Source: Mesostigma viride
Taxonomy: Eukaryota > Streptophyta > Mesostigmatophyceae > Mesostigmatales > Mesostigmataceae
DNA: 62,000 nucleotides
Assembly: GCA_009746045.1 (NCBI GenBank)
Contig: RPFO01000002.1
Span: forward strand, 1,767,006-1,829,005
Reading direction: 5' to 3'
Part shown: piece after piece, positions 1-9,064 of the stretch
Layout: every line of letters begins with the position of its first letter
Position numbering within the stretch: the first letter of the stretch is position 1
The notes under the pieces: model-generated
What the model was told of the DNA's origin: nothing
Seen by the model: the letters and a program-made list of their open reading frames with translations, nothing else
The model's database searches: none
Position numbers and translations under genes: made by a program

Positions 1-32
1 TCAGCTTCTTGTAAGATCAATGTTTCATGATA

Positions 33-164
33 GTTACGCCCGCCGTCGTTTCTTTTTTATTTTCGATGTCGAAGAATATGTCGTGAAAGTTGCAGCGCGT
101 TCGTGTCCATTGTGATCTTGTGATATCAAAGTTTCCCATGATAGTTACGCCCGCCGTCGTTTCT
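33..164 (+). repeat. Two copies of the dispersed GC hairpin element
   Basis: Near-identical elements lie at 33-53 and 144-164, each preceded by CATGATA and reading GTTACGCCCGCCGTCGTTTC. They are the first two of 18 copies of a short partly self-complementary element found only in the first 10 kb. Read on the minus strand, both copies encode the peptide ETTAGVTIM, close to the ETPAGVSVM peptide encoded at the inverted copies near 9.4-9.6 kb. The coding reading may simply follow from shared sequence. Confidence 0.6.
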
Positions 165-289
165 GTTGCTTCTCGTTCGTTTAAAATATCTAATGAAGTT
201 TTTACCATCGTTCACCTAAAACAAATTACTTTAAATCTGCACCCGTTAAACCACACCCCCCTCGAAATGACTCCATGGTTGCAGAACAA

Positions 290-514
290 ATGTCAGAAGA
301 AGAACAAAAAAAATGCTTCGGAAACCACAAGCGCAAAAGGAAAGCCGATGACAATTTAGAGACCCTCTCGGAGGATGTGCCGGAGTTGGTTTCTTCGGAT
401 GACGAGTTTGAATACTCAAAAACATCAGGGGGACAAGTTCTTGAGAAAGCATGGAAGGTGTTTGTGACAAACGCGTTTGTGGAATGGATAAAAAAAAACT
501 ATTCCGAGGAATAG
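290..514 (+). CDS. Small charged protein, unknown
   Basis: The frame encodes about 74 residues. It begins with an acidic MSEEEQ stretch, followed by a basic run (KRKRKA) and an acidic middle (SSDDEFE), and ends in a hydrophobic/basic tail with FVEWIKK. I prefer the ATG at 290 because an intron-like GCAG lies five bases upstream, as at the other starts of this block; an in-frame ATG at 275 is the alternative. No family is recognised. The basic patch could be a nuclear localisation signal, by inference only. The next gene starts about 70 bases downstream on the same strand, across an AT-rich spacer. Confidence 0.5.
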   Translation: MSEEEQKKCFGNHKRKRKADDNLETLSEDVPELVSSDDEFEYSKTSGGQVLEKAWKVFVTNAFVEWIKKNYSEE

Positions 515-582
515 TAACTTGTTATTATAAAATAATAAATTAATGTTTATGAATTTTTTTGTTCGTTTTTTCCCTGAAAAAG
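515..582 (+). promoter_or_regulatory. AT-rich intergenic spacer with conserved words
   Basis: This 68-bp spacer holds AGTAACTTGTTATTATAA, AATTAATGTTTATGA and a T-rich tract ending AAAAG just before the ATG. The spacer at 1339-1439 repeats the same order (AGTAATAACTTGTTTAT, three TTTAATGTT units, then a pyrimidine-rich tract ending CGCAG). The pattern fits either a combined 3'-end and promoter signal or a polypyrimidine tract plus splice acceptor. The sequence alone cannot distinguish these. Confidence 0.4.
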
Positions 583-1338
583 ATGGAGTCCGAGATCGTG
601 AATGAAGTCTACGGAAGCGTCCTTCAAAACGTTTTCAAACAAGTTCGCTTTCTGTCGCGTGTCATATTCGAGGAAGTTCGAGTCGCGCAGGAGAGGACAG
701 GCCGCCACTTGGCCGTTTTATTGGCGTTTGATTCGTTCAGCCAAATGGAGAGAATTATGTACGCCCAGCTAGCTGATATGAACTTCTGTATTCAAGAGGG
801 TTTTTTCAGACCACAGATGGATCTAAGAGTGCCCATAGACCCAAGGACGGAGTTCCGCCTTTTGGTGTCGTTCATTACAAAGGGGCCAAAGATAGAGTTG
901 GGGGAAGAGGAAGGGGCTCAGCTTGGGTGCACCTACGGGCGCGCATTTTACCCGAATGTTACGCATTCTCTGCGCGTGAGGGCTGATGCATGTGTAGGGG
1001 CAGTACCCCTCAACATGAACTTTTTCTTGCTCTCTGACCCGATCGTGAGGGATGGGGATCGCATGCGTAGTACGCGAAAGTGCTCCAAGGAGGGGTGTGG
1101 GTGCGAAACAGGACCTCATATCAAGTGGTGTAGAGGATGTAGGGATGCCAGATATTGCAGTGAGGAGTGCCAGCGTGCGGACTGGAGTAGGCATAAGGAT
1201 AGATGCGAACGTCTGAGGCAAGCGAGGGAGGTGCTGGCAGGGGTGAAGTGGGGGGTTAACGTGACGACGATACTGGATAAAACTATGGGGTCTGATGTCG
1301 ACTTCTCCTTCAACTTCCACGACGGCTCTGCCTCTTAG
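583..1338 (+). CDS. MYND zinc-finger protein
   Basis: The frame encodes about 252 residues with the start ATG directly after AAAAG. Residues about 167-208 carry the cysteine/histidine series of a MYND finger: CSKEGCGC, then CRGC, then YCSEECQ, then HKDRC. MYND fingers are generally protein-interaction modules that bind proline-rich ligands. The N-terminal 160 residues are not recognisable; they contain a long amphipathic segment and no SET domain, so this is not an evident SMYD methyltransferase. The upstream and downstream spacers share the words AGTAA..CTTGTT and TTAATGTTTAT, which suggests a shared promoter or 3'-end signal. The product is presumably intracellular because no signal peptide is seen. 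Confidence 0.75.
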   Translation: MESEIVNEVYGSVLQNVFKQVRFLSRVIFEEVRVAQERTGRHLAVLLAFDSFSQMERIMYAQLADMNFCIQEGFFRPQMDLRVPIDPRTEFRLLVSFITKGPKIELGEEEGAQLGCTYGRAFYPNVTHSLRVRADACVGAVPLNMNFFLLSDPIVRDGDRMRSTRKCSKEGCGCETGPHIKWCRGCRDARYCSEECQRADWSRHKDRCERLRQAREVLAGVKWGVNVTTILDKTMGSDVDFSFNFHDGSAS

Positions 1339-1439
1339 AAAAACTTGAAATGTAGAGTAATAACTTGTTTATATGATGTTATATTTAATGTTTAATGTTT
1401 AATGTTTATAACGTATCATTTTCCTCCTACGCGCAGGAA

Positions 1440-1640
1440 ATGGTGGAGGTTAAGGAGAGTTTGGCCAAAAGGCAAAGGACCGACACACTTCGACATAATG
1501 GAAGGAGTCTTCCATTGTACATCAAAAAAATAGTCGAGGATTACTGGCTCGCTTCCGACTCGACTCCTCGTCCGAGTCCGGTGATACCGGACAGTGTCAA
1601 AGTCTGGAAGGTTTCAGCACATCAATCGCACATTGAATAG
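1440..1640 (+). CDS. Small protein, unknown
   Basis: The frame encodes about 66 residues from the ATG that follows CGCAGGAA. An upstream in-frame ATG at 1395 falls in the AT-rich spacer and is less likely. The N-terminus is basic (KRQR), the middle reads LPLYIKKIVEDYWLAS, and the C-terminus is proline/serine rich. Layout and size resemble the 290-514 gene: a basic patch, then a hydrophobic/aromatic helix-like segment. I cannot name a family. The spacing and the acceptor-like start match the neighbours, which supports a real gene despite its size. Confidence 0.45.
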   Translation: MVEVKESLAKRQRTDTLRHNGRSLPLYIKKIVEDYWLASDSTPRPSPVIPDSVKVWKVSAHQSHIE

Positions 1641-1673
1641 ATAATGTTTTATCGCCATATTGCTGTTCGACAA

Positions 1674-1694
1674 GTTGCGCCTTGGGGCGTTTCT
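1674..1694 (+). repeat. Hairpin element copy
   Basis: TTGCGCC-TTGG-GGCGTTTCT lies in the spacer 34 bases after the stop at 1640. The stem GCGCC/GGCGT closes a TTGG loop. A second TTTGCGCC follows immediately and could pair alternatively. Confidence 0.6.
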
Positions 1695-1779
1695 TTGCGC
1701 CAAATTTAAACCTTCGTATTAATAAACAAGTACAATAAAAAAATTTCAAAACGTTTTTTGAATTTTATTTTCCGGGGCC

Positions 1780-1804
1780 GGTATGTTATCGTAACTTGTC
1801 GCAG
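1780..1804 (+). promoter_or_regulatory. GGTATGTT...CGCAG block directly before an ATG
   Basis: The sequence GGCCGGTATGTTATCG ends in TCGCAG, immediately followed by ATGTCC. The same arrangement precedes the next gene (2933-2951, GGCCGGTATGTTCTGG...CGCAG, again followed by ATGTCC), and a looser version precedes 3909 (CGTATGTT...TTGCAG). It looks like a 5' splice site and a 3' splice site only 19-36 nt apart, so it may be an ultra-short 5'UTR intron, a trans-splicing acceptor or a start-site motif. Confidence 0.5.
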
Positions 1805-2671
1805 ATGTCCGGTTCGACGGAAGATTCGTCCGATTCGTCTAGTCACCTCCTGATGGAGGATTGGCAACGACTTCAACAACACCAAGCGGTTGCCACTGTC
1901 ATTCAGAGTGTTGCTCGCTCAATAGGGGCGCCGCGCAAGTGTGATGTGTCCACTTGCAAGAAAACCGCTCTCGGATTTGACTTGTATTGCCGAAAGCACG
2001 AAGAACATTCTCGTCACATCGAAAATGCCCTCAGTCGCGGACTTGGAATGGCGGGCGCCCTCGGACCTGGATTGGCGGGGGGGGCCCTGCGACTTCGCCT
2101 GGACATGACTGTCGGAGAGGTCGTGGGTGTAAATTTTGATTTCACCAGGGGAGACGAGTACTTCCTTGAAGATTGGATAGTCAAAGACTCCGCGACAGGT
2201 GCGGACTTGGCAAAGGGAGGCTACGTTGCCGGCGCCCAAGAAAATGGTTGGAGTAGCTTGAGATGCTTTTTGATGACGACACCTTTTGCCGACTCGCGTG
2301 ACACGGATGTAAGCGAACTTTATCGGCGTATGTGTTTTGCACTCGCCGACATTCCGCTGATAACTCAACGAGAGTTCGATTTTCGCGTGGAAACAAAAGC
2401 CAAAGCGATTGTATCCGGCGTGAAGGCGATTGTGGAGGAGGAGCAGGATTCTCTGTGTGCAGAGTATTTGGAGAGAGTGGCCCCGATGAAGACGAGGAGG
2501 TCCGAAATCTATCCTGACACCGGCAACAAGGAGGCAAAGTTGGTGGCCGCCAAAGAAGAGATGTTCGCTCGTGTCGATGAAATGGCGGCGAAAGAGGTTC
2601 CGAGAGTTCGCTCGATCGGTTGTTGCAAAACCTGCAGAGAGTGGAACGAGTCGCGGGACAGTCTATATTGA
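1805..2671 (+). CDS. Cys/His-motif protein A, unknown
   Basis: The frame encodes about 288 residues starting at the ATG behind CGCAG. A serine/aspartate-rich N-terminus (SSDSSS) is followed by VIQSVARSIGAPR, which only weakly resembles an IQ motif. A putative metal-binding set follows at C46-x4-C51-x10-C62-x2-H65. Protein B at 2952 has exactly the same spacing, so the two are probably distant paralogues. A glycine/alanine-rich linker follows near residues 75-95. The C-terminus ends with a CCKTC group, a possible further metal site. No catalytic signature is seen. The flanking spacers carry hairpin elements on both sides (1674 and 2677). Confidence 0.6.
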   Translation: MSGSTEDSSDSSSHLLMEDWQRLQQHQAVATVIQSVARSIGAPRKCDVSTCKKTALGFDLYCRKHEEHSRHIENALSRGLGMAGALGPGLAGGALRLRLDMTVGEVVGVNFDFTRGDEYFLEDWIVKDSATGADLAKGGYVAGAQENGWSSLRCFLMTTPFADSRDTDVSELYRRMCFALADIPLITQREFDFRVETKAKAIVSGVKAIVEEEQDSLCAEYLERVAPMKTRRSEIYPDTGNKEAKLVAAKEEMFARVDEMAAKEVPRVRSIGCCKTCREWNESRDSLY

Positions 2672-2676
2672 TATGA

Positions 2677-2837
2677 GTTGCGCCCGCCGGCGTTTCTCTG
2701 GTCTTGAATGCCCCCCCTCTACATACACATTATATTGTCTGGACATTCGTATGTAGTGACAATCGTAGTCGATGTGATTGCCATTCGTTTGTACGTAGAA
2801 AGTGGTTGTTGAGGAAGTTGCGCCCCAGGGCGTTTCT
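2677..2837 (+). repeat. Two hairpin element copies in one spacer
   Basis: Copies lie at 2677-2697 (GCGCC-CGCC-GGCGT) and 2817-2837 (GCGCC-CCAG-GGCGT). The loops differ while the stems are kept, which is what selection on a structure would produce. The first copy starts six bases after the stop codon of protein A. Confidence 0.6.
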
Positions 2838-2951
2838 TTGTTGCATTTTCTTCAAATTTTAGCTCGCATAAATAGATGAAGATGACTTAATAAATGCCAG
2901 TTTTTTTTAATAATATAAACTACTCGCGGCCGGTATGTTCTGGTTTCGCAG

Positions 2952-3686
2952 ATGTCCAGTCTGACGGTCGACATAAGGGGACGTCCATATCAGGACGCTG
3001 TTTTCCGGATTTTTGAGAAGGATCCCGAAAAGAAGTGCCGGGATAGGAAATGTAAAAAGCTGTCAATTACCGACATGGGTCTGTGTGGGGAACACATCGT
3101 AGCTTTTGGAAAGGACATGATTTCCCGTCATTTGCAACAATACGTTGACAACAATTGTGTGGGAGGGGCGCAGATGGACGTCCTTCTTGAGGATGGAGTG
3201 GACGGAGCCAAAAGGGCTGTAATTCGGCTGTCGGAAATGGATGATGACAAAGAGGACGTGAACATTCGCCTTAAGAGGCACGACGATAACACGGCCGATT
3301 GTGTGTTTGGGTCTCGAGGAGTGGCGGATGAGAGGCAGGTCTTCCATGATGCCGCGGAGAAGGTGGTGGAATGGATGATGGGTTGGTCAAATCTTGACGT
3401 TCGCATATTCAACCGTCTGACGTCTGATTTCCTTCTCCGGGGAAGTTTCAAGATGGTTGACCGTGCAAGGCAGTCCAGGAACCAGGTATCCGTTTCCATG
3501 GCCAGTCCGATCGCACGCATGATTGAGGGGGGCCCTCTTCCGCGCAACCTTGCCTCGAGATTTCGAAAATACCGTGAAGGGCTCGACCGAAAATCAGCAG
3601 CGATTTCCCATTCGCGAACCACTTATGGGTCGACGGAGGTGGTAACGGAATTTTTTTGCATTTCCTTGCCAATTGATTCTTTATGA
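2952..3686 (+). CDS. Cys/His-motif protein B, unknown
   Basis: The frame encodes about 244 residues, with its ATG directly behind TTTCGCAG. The putative metal-binding set C29-x4-C34-x10-C45-x2-H48 has the same spacing as in protein A. It is followed by a region rich in Asp/Glu/Lys/Arg and a helical middle (VVEWMMGWSN). I recognise no enzyme domain. A short C-x4-C-x10-C-x2-H set could be a small zinc knuckle; that is inference. The gene sits in the same-strand array, and its 3' spacer holds two more hairpin elements (3727 and 3840). Confidence 0.6.
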   Translation: MSSLTVDIRGRPYQDAVFRIFEKDPEKKCRDRKCKKLSITDMGLCGEHIVAFGKDMISRHLQQYVDNNCVGGAQMDVLLEDGVDGAKRAVIRLSEMDDDKEDVNIRLKRHDDNTADCVFGSRGVADERQVFHDAAEKVVEWMMGWSNLDVRIFNRLTSDFLLRGSFKMVDRARQSRNQVSVSMASPIARMIEGGPLPRNLASRFRKYREGLDRKSAAISHSRTTYGSTEVVTEFFCISLPIDSL

Positions 3687-3726
3687 GGGACATAGAGTTG
3701 TTTGTATAGAGAGTGAATTGACGAAA

Positions 3727-3860
3727 GTTGCGACGGCGGTCGCATCTTTTAGTGCGTCGTTCTCTTGTTATGAATCTCTGTTCATTCTGAATTATAACGT
3801 TGTTTGTACCTTGACATAATGATGCATTTTTTGTATTGAGTTGCGACGTGGGGCGCATCT
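3727..3860 (+). repeat. Two hairpin element copies with covarying stem
   Basis: At 3727-3747 the arms are TGCGAC and GTCGCA, a perfect six-pair stem around GGCG. At 3840-3860 they are TGCGAC and GGCGCA around GTGG. Elsewhere the right arm is GGCGTT. The tail here is ATCT instead of TTTCT. Confidence 0.6.
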
Positions 3861-3908
3861 TCCTGCTGACTCGTATGTTTTTTCCAATTTTTTTGTTTTG
3901 TGTTGCAG

Positions 3909-6900
3909 ATGGAAAAGGGCGGCCCTACATCGCAGGTGGTCGGCGACTCTCCCCCTAGGGGGGAAGGGTCAGAAGGGCAACCAGTTCAGGCCCAAGGCGC
4001 CTCCCCACAACAGCCTCCTCACAAGCGTGCAAGGGAGGGCACGCCGCCCCCAATGGTGGAATCTGGTGTCAGCTTTGCCGCGGTCACTGGGAAGGATGAG
4101 TACCACGGTGGTCTTGAGATGGTGGACGATCCGGTTAAGCGGATTCAGATTGAGCGGTTTGAGCGACTCGCGAATGGCACTCGTGAACAGCAATTCGCGC
4201 TGTACCAAGACATCCTTAATGACAAACCTGAAGTCGCCAAGGTGCCTTATACCTCCAAGCGCACATTCATGCCTCGTTTCGAAACCCTGCTCCAGCAGGA
4301 GCTAAGGTTGCGTCGGTTGGCTCAGAATGCGCCAGAGACAGTAGCCGCCGCGCCCTCCCATGCCGCGCCTGCCGCAGTAGCCCAAAAGAGGGGGGAGAGT
4401 GTGCACGAGTCGGCCGCAGTGCCCTCAACCGCAAGGGATCCCCCCGCGACTTCCAAGCCGGTCGCGACGGGCGATATGCCCCCGCCGCGGCAGAGGGGAA
4501 GGGGGAAGGGGGTCGATGGAGGGGAAGTCCTCGATGTTTTCGATATGACGCTGGGCAATTTGGAAGGTGGCGGGCCGATCTTCGTAAGTCTCCGCCCATT
4601 AAATTGATGTCGTGAAATACAATACGCATTTTTTTGCAATATTCGCCAGACATGTCATTTCCGACAACTAAGCGGATTTTTACTTTCCGTTGAAATGTTC
4701 GCAGGGCCGGCAAGAGGATGTTGGTGCAAGAGAAGCCCGCTCAATGGCGGGAAGCACCCAGGTACATGAGTGCGTCAGATTCCTCTCCGGTTTACTTGTA
4801 TTGAAAAGGTTTGCGTGCGTATATCCTTGTTTATTTTTGTAGTAATTTTTTTCTTGTGAATGGACAATCGCGTTTGCTATTTTTACAGGGAAGTCCGTTC
4901 GAGCAGCAAGAGGGCGGTGACAGGAGGGGAAGTGGATCTTACGGTGGTTCCACTGCAGAGGGGGGAAGGGTAAGTTACCGTTGACTTACAAATTGAAAGT
5001 TTAGGTTCGTCCTCAATTGACAGAGTTACGACGGCCGGCGTTTCTCTACACTTTTCTTACATTAAAAATCTTCCGTTGATAATGTTCTTGCAGGAAGCCG
5101 GTCGTCAGGGTGGGGCAAATCTCCAGGGAGAGGGGGCTATCGCTGTCGGTGAGCCTGTGTCAGAGGGCGCGGGTGGAAGCGACGGCGATACTGCGAAAAT
5201 GACACGCTTTAAGGAGCAAGCGGATGCTTATCAACTGAAGAAGTTGGCAAAGTGGGTTGTGGCCGAGGTGAGAACGGAAACAGCCCCACCTGAGGTACGG
5301 AACCAGATGATGACTCTCCATCAAGTCGCTGAGTTGATCGTGAAGAATGCGTGCGCGCCCGATGGCGCCACACAGCCTGAGGAGATCCCGAGCGCCAAGG
5401 CCTTGATAAAGTGGATGGAGGAGAACCTGTTCGAGGGCAAAGGGAAGGAGAGGAAGTGTAAACTGAAGACGGTGACGATGGCGGACGCCAAGACTCTGAT
5501 CAAGATGTTGAAGGAACACGATGCCCGCCGGGACAAGTCTCCGAAGATCGCGAAGGGGTCGAAGAAAGCGGCTGAAGCAGCAGCGGTTGAGGGGAATGAG
5601 GTAAGTCTACCTCTGTTGTGAGGGGGGCTTTGTTCTTGAGGTCCAGGTTTCATGTAGGTTGCGACGGCCGGCGTTTCTCAAGTGTGACACTTACTTCCTT
5701 TTGACTAACACTTACTTCCTTTCCTGATTTCGCATCGTTGAGGGAAATGAGCCAAGTGTACCTCTGTTGTGAGGGGGGCTCTGATCTTGAGGTTTAGGTT
5801 TCATCTAGGTTGCGACGGCCGGCGTTTCTCAAGTGTGACATTTACTTTATTCCTTTCGGTTATGCTTTCCTGATTTTTTCATATCATTGTTAAGGGGAAC
5901 GAGGTAAGTATACCTCTGTCGTGAGGGGGGCTTTGATGTTGAGGTTCAGGTTTCATGTAGGTTGCGACGGCCGGCGTTTCTCAATCGGCATTTACTTTAT
6001 TCCTTTTGGTTATGCTTTCCTGATTTTTTCGCATCAACGCAGTACGTGCAGGCCGAGAGGGCGACCCACGCGGCCATCCTGTACTCAATCAGCCTCGACC
6101 AGCACGCGCGCCGCGAGAACATGAAAATAGATAGTACGTGGACTGCTGCCGTCGACGAACACCAGAAGGGACTCTCCGAAGCACTTGCGACCTACAAGGG
6201 GAAGGCGCTGAAGGGAAAGGGGAAAGGAAAGGAGGTGGAGGTTGCGGATGCTCCCGTGTCTCTGCTTGAGAAATGGGAGAAGTCCCCGGTGTCGCAGGAT
6301 GATGATGACATCCTGGATGTGAACGATGAGATCGCGAAGGGCAAACGGTTGCGGAAGCAGCTTGCCGTTCAGCCTCGGGACCTCGATGAGATGTCCAAAG
6401 CCTTGGTGCATCGAAATCGGGTGTGGACAAGGAACCTGTTCGTGGGGCCTCAGAAGCTCCTCGCACGAGACTTGCATCTGTCTAGAGCCGAGCAGAACGC
6501 CACCATTTTTGCAAACTCGGAGTCCGACTACGGCCACGACAAGCTGGTGATTCCTGTGTGGCGGTACTCGTTCCAGTTTTTGGCTGACCGGTGCCCCAAC
6601 AGTTTTCATGACTGGATGAAAAAGGAAGGCACCCAGCGTCAGCTCGCGCAACTCTTCGGGGAGATGGGGGGGCACGGACAATGAAGGCTGGCTACGCTCG
6701 CGCAATGACTGACAAAGAGATTGATATCTACCTGCGAACGAGCTCGGCCAAGGGAATGGCCGAAGCTGCTTCCACCGCGGTTCTGACAGGACCGGCCGAT
6801 ATTCTGGACTCACTTAAGCCCGTGGACGTGAGAAAGGCCGCGCTTTTGGACAGTTTGTGCAAGTCCGCCTGGGAGATGGCTCCACTCGAGAAGAAGACAC

Positions 6901-9020
6901 CGTTGCCGCCAGCCATTTGCGGCTTTCTCGTGCTGGACGGGAACCACTTTACCACACTCATCAAATCGGTGAAATTCGAACTGGTCACCGACAATATGAC
7001 GGTGGACCAAAGATCTGTGTGGTACCAGGCAATGCTGAATGGTTTCATGAAGGCGGAAAAGCTCAGGGTCGTTGCGCGGGGAGGGAAGGAGCAGGAGGTC
7101 ACGAAGACCGTGGCCGCGGCGAAGCTGGAGGAGTGGGCAACTGATTGGACGAATTTCGGGGGGGTGGACGTGCAGATGCTCAAGGGTGAGACCATCCTGC
7201 CGACCTGGTGGCAGATCCGTGAACAGAAGGTAAGCCAGGTTGCGACCGCCGGCGTTTCTATAAGTGGTTTTCTTGTGTTAATTTCAGTATGCCATTAGTT
7301 CGGTCAAGATGCGACCGCCGGCGTTTCTATAAGGGGTTTTCATGTTCCACCTTAGCATGCCATATTTTGGTCAAGATGCGACCGCCGGCGTTTCTGTCAG
7401 TCGTATTCTTGTTCTCAGTTGAGTTGTGCTTATTTGGGAGGACTGTCGATGTGTCTCTGCGCGTTGTTGCCCTACGGGGATGCAGGTTACCGAACAAGTC
7501 GGCAAGATGATCGAAGTTGTCAGGCAGCTCGGGAACGCCATGAACGCCGAGGACACAGCCCAAGCCAAGGCAACGTGGGGCTCAGCGCTGGGGGATGTGC
7601 ACCGGGCCTACCAGGCATATGGACCCGTCAAGAGAGGGAAGGGCGTGTCTCTCCCAACTCCTCTGTACGGCAAGATCTGGGCGATTGTGAAGCCCTTTTG
7701 GCAGAAAGGAGAGCAAGCCAAGGCCGAAGGGGACGGCGCAGGCGACAAGGCAGGAGGGGCTGAAGAGACGGACAAGTGGGGGCCGGACCAGAAGAACTTC
7801 ATGCAGCGCTGGCTGTTCTGGTGTGAGGACCCTTTGAAGCCCGCTGTCGACGGCAAGCCGGCGATCGCACAGGATATCGCGGCTCGGCAAGACTTCCTTG
7901 ACACGCGCCCTAAAGACAAGGCGCACGAACTGTCCATTTTCACCGCGCATCGGGAACTTGCGAGTTTCCAGTACTTCGACAGCCTGATCCAAGCGCCGAT
8001 CATGTCCTGTGAGGCCCCTCCCAGCAACCTGATAAAAATAATGGAAGTCGCCAAGAATTTGATAGAGGCGGCAAAGCAATTCGCCCACATCAAGTTCCTG
8101 GAGAACCCCGAGCTGATGGCCGCTTGCAAACAACTAAACGGGACTTTCGACCCCGTATTGGTGAGGGAGCACGTGTTTGGCGTGAAGCTGAAGGGCACCG
8201 TCGCCACGGACCTCGACAAGTTCATCGCCGACTGCCGCCTGACCAGAGACTTTTGGCGGGTGATCGTCACGGCCACGAGGGCGATCATTCTCACGCTGAG
8301 GGACCTTCCGCCGGCTAAAAGGAAAGTGGTCGACCAGAAGGACTGGAAGTTCCCGAGAGGGCTGCTCGCTTCCCACCCCCGTCATTTGTATGACGATTTG
8401 GGGGTGAAGACCAAACATCTGCTGGGTGTGCCACAGCAGGAGGCGGCGGCGGAGGAGGAGGTGCAGGCGGCGGCTAAGGAGGAGGGGACTGCCAAGGCCA
8501 AGAGGGGGTGGTGGGACAGGCTGGAAGCCTTCACCTATTGGGACGGGGTGAAGATGGGACCCGACTGGATCGCATACAGGACAATGACATGGAAGGAAAA
8601 CGAAAAAAGAAAGGATCTGGTGGTGACGAAGGTGGTGGACGAGTTGTACACGGGGTCTGAAGACCTTCCTGGGAAGCTGAAGGACCAGGCGTTTGCTGTG
8701 CTGGACCTGACAGCTGACAGCAACGAGAAGTGGAGGAACCTGCGCGAGTGGGATCAAGACTGTATTCCGGTCGACAGCCAGATACCCTTACCCTCCTCCC
8801 GTTTGAGGTATGCCGCGTGGGATGTGGTTGACCAGATCACCAAGGCCCTGTTGAAGGGACCCTCCAGAGTTCTGCTGGTGTTCGGGTTACCCGCCCATAT
8901 CCGCCGGTGGAAGCGCCTGGTCCGACTTATCAAATATCGGCTTCTTGAAGATGGGTGGCAAGACGTCGACATGGACTTTGCCGTGGTCGTGGACGACGAA
9001 GACGACGGGGATCATCATTC

Positions 9021-9064
<44 letters not shown>

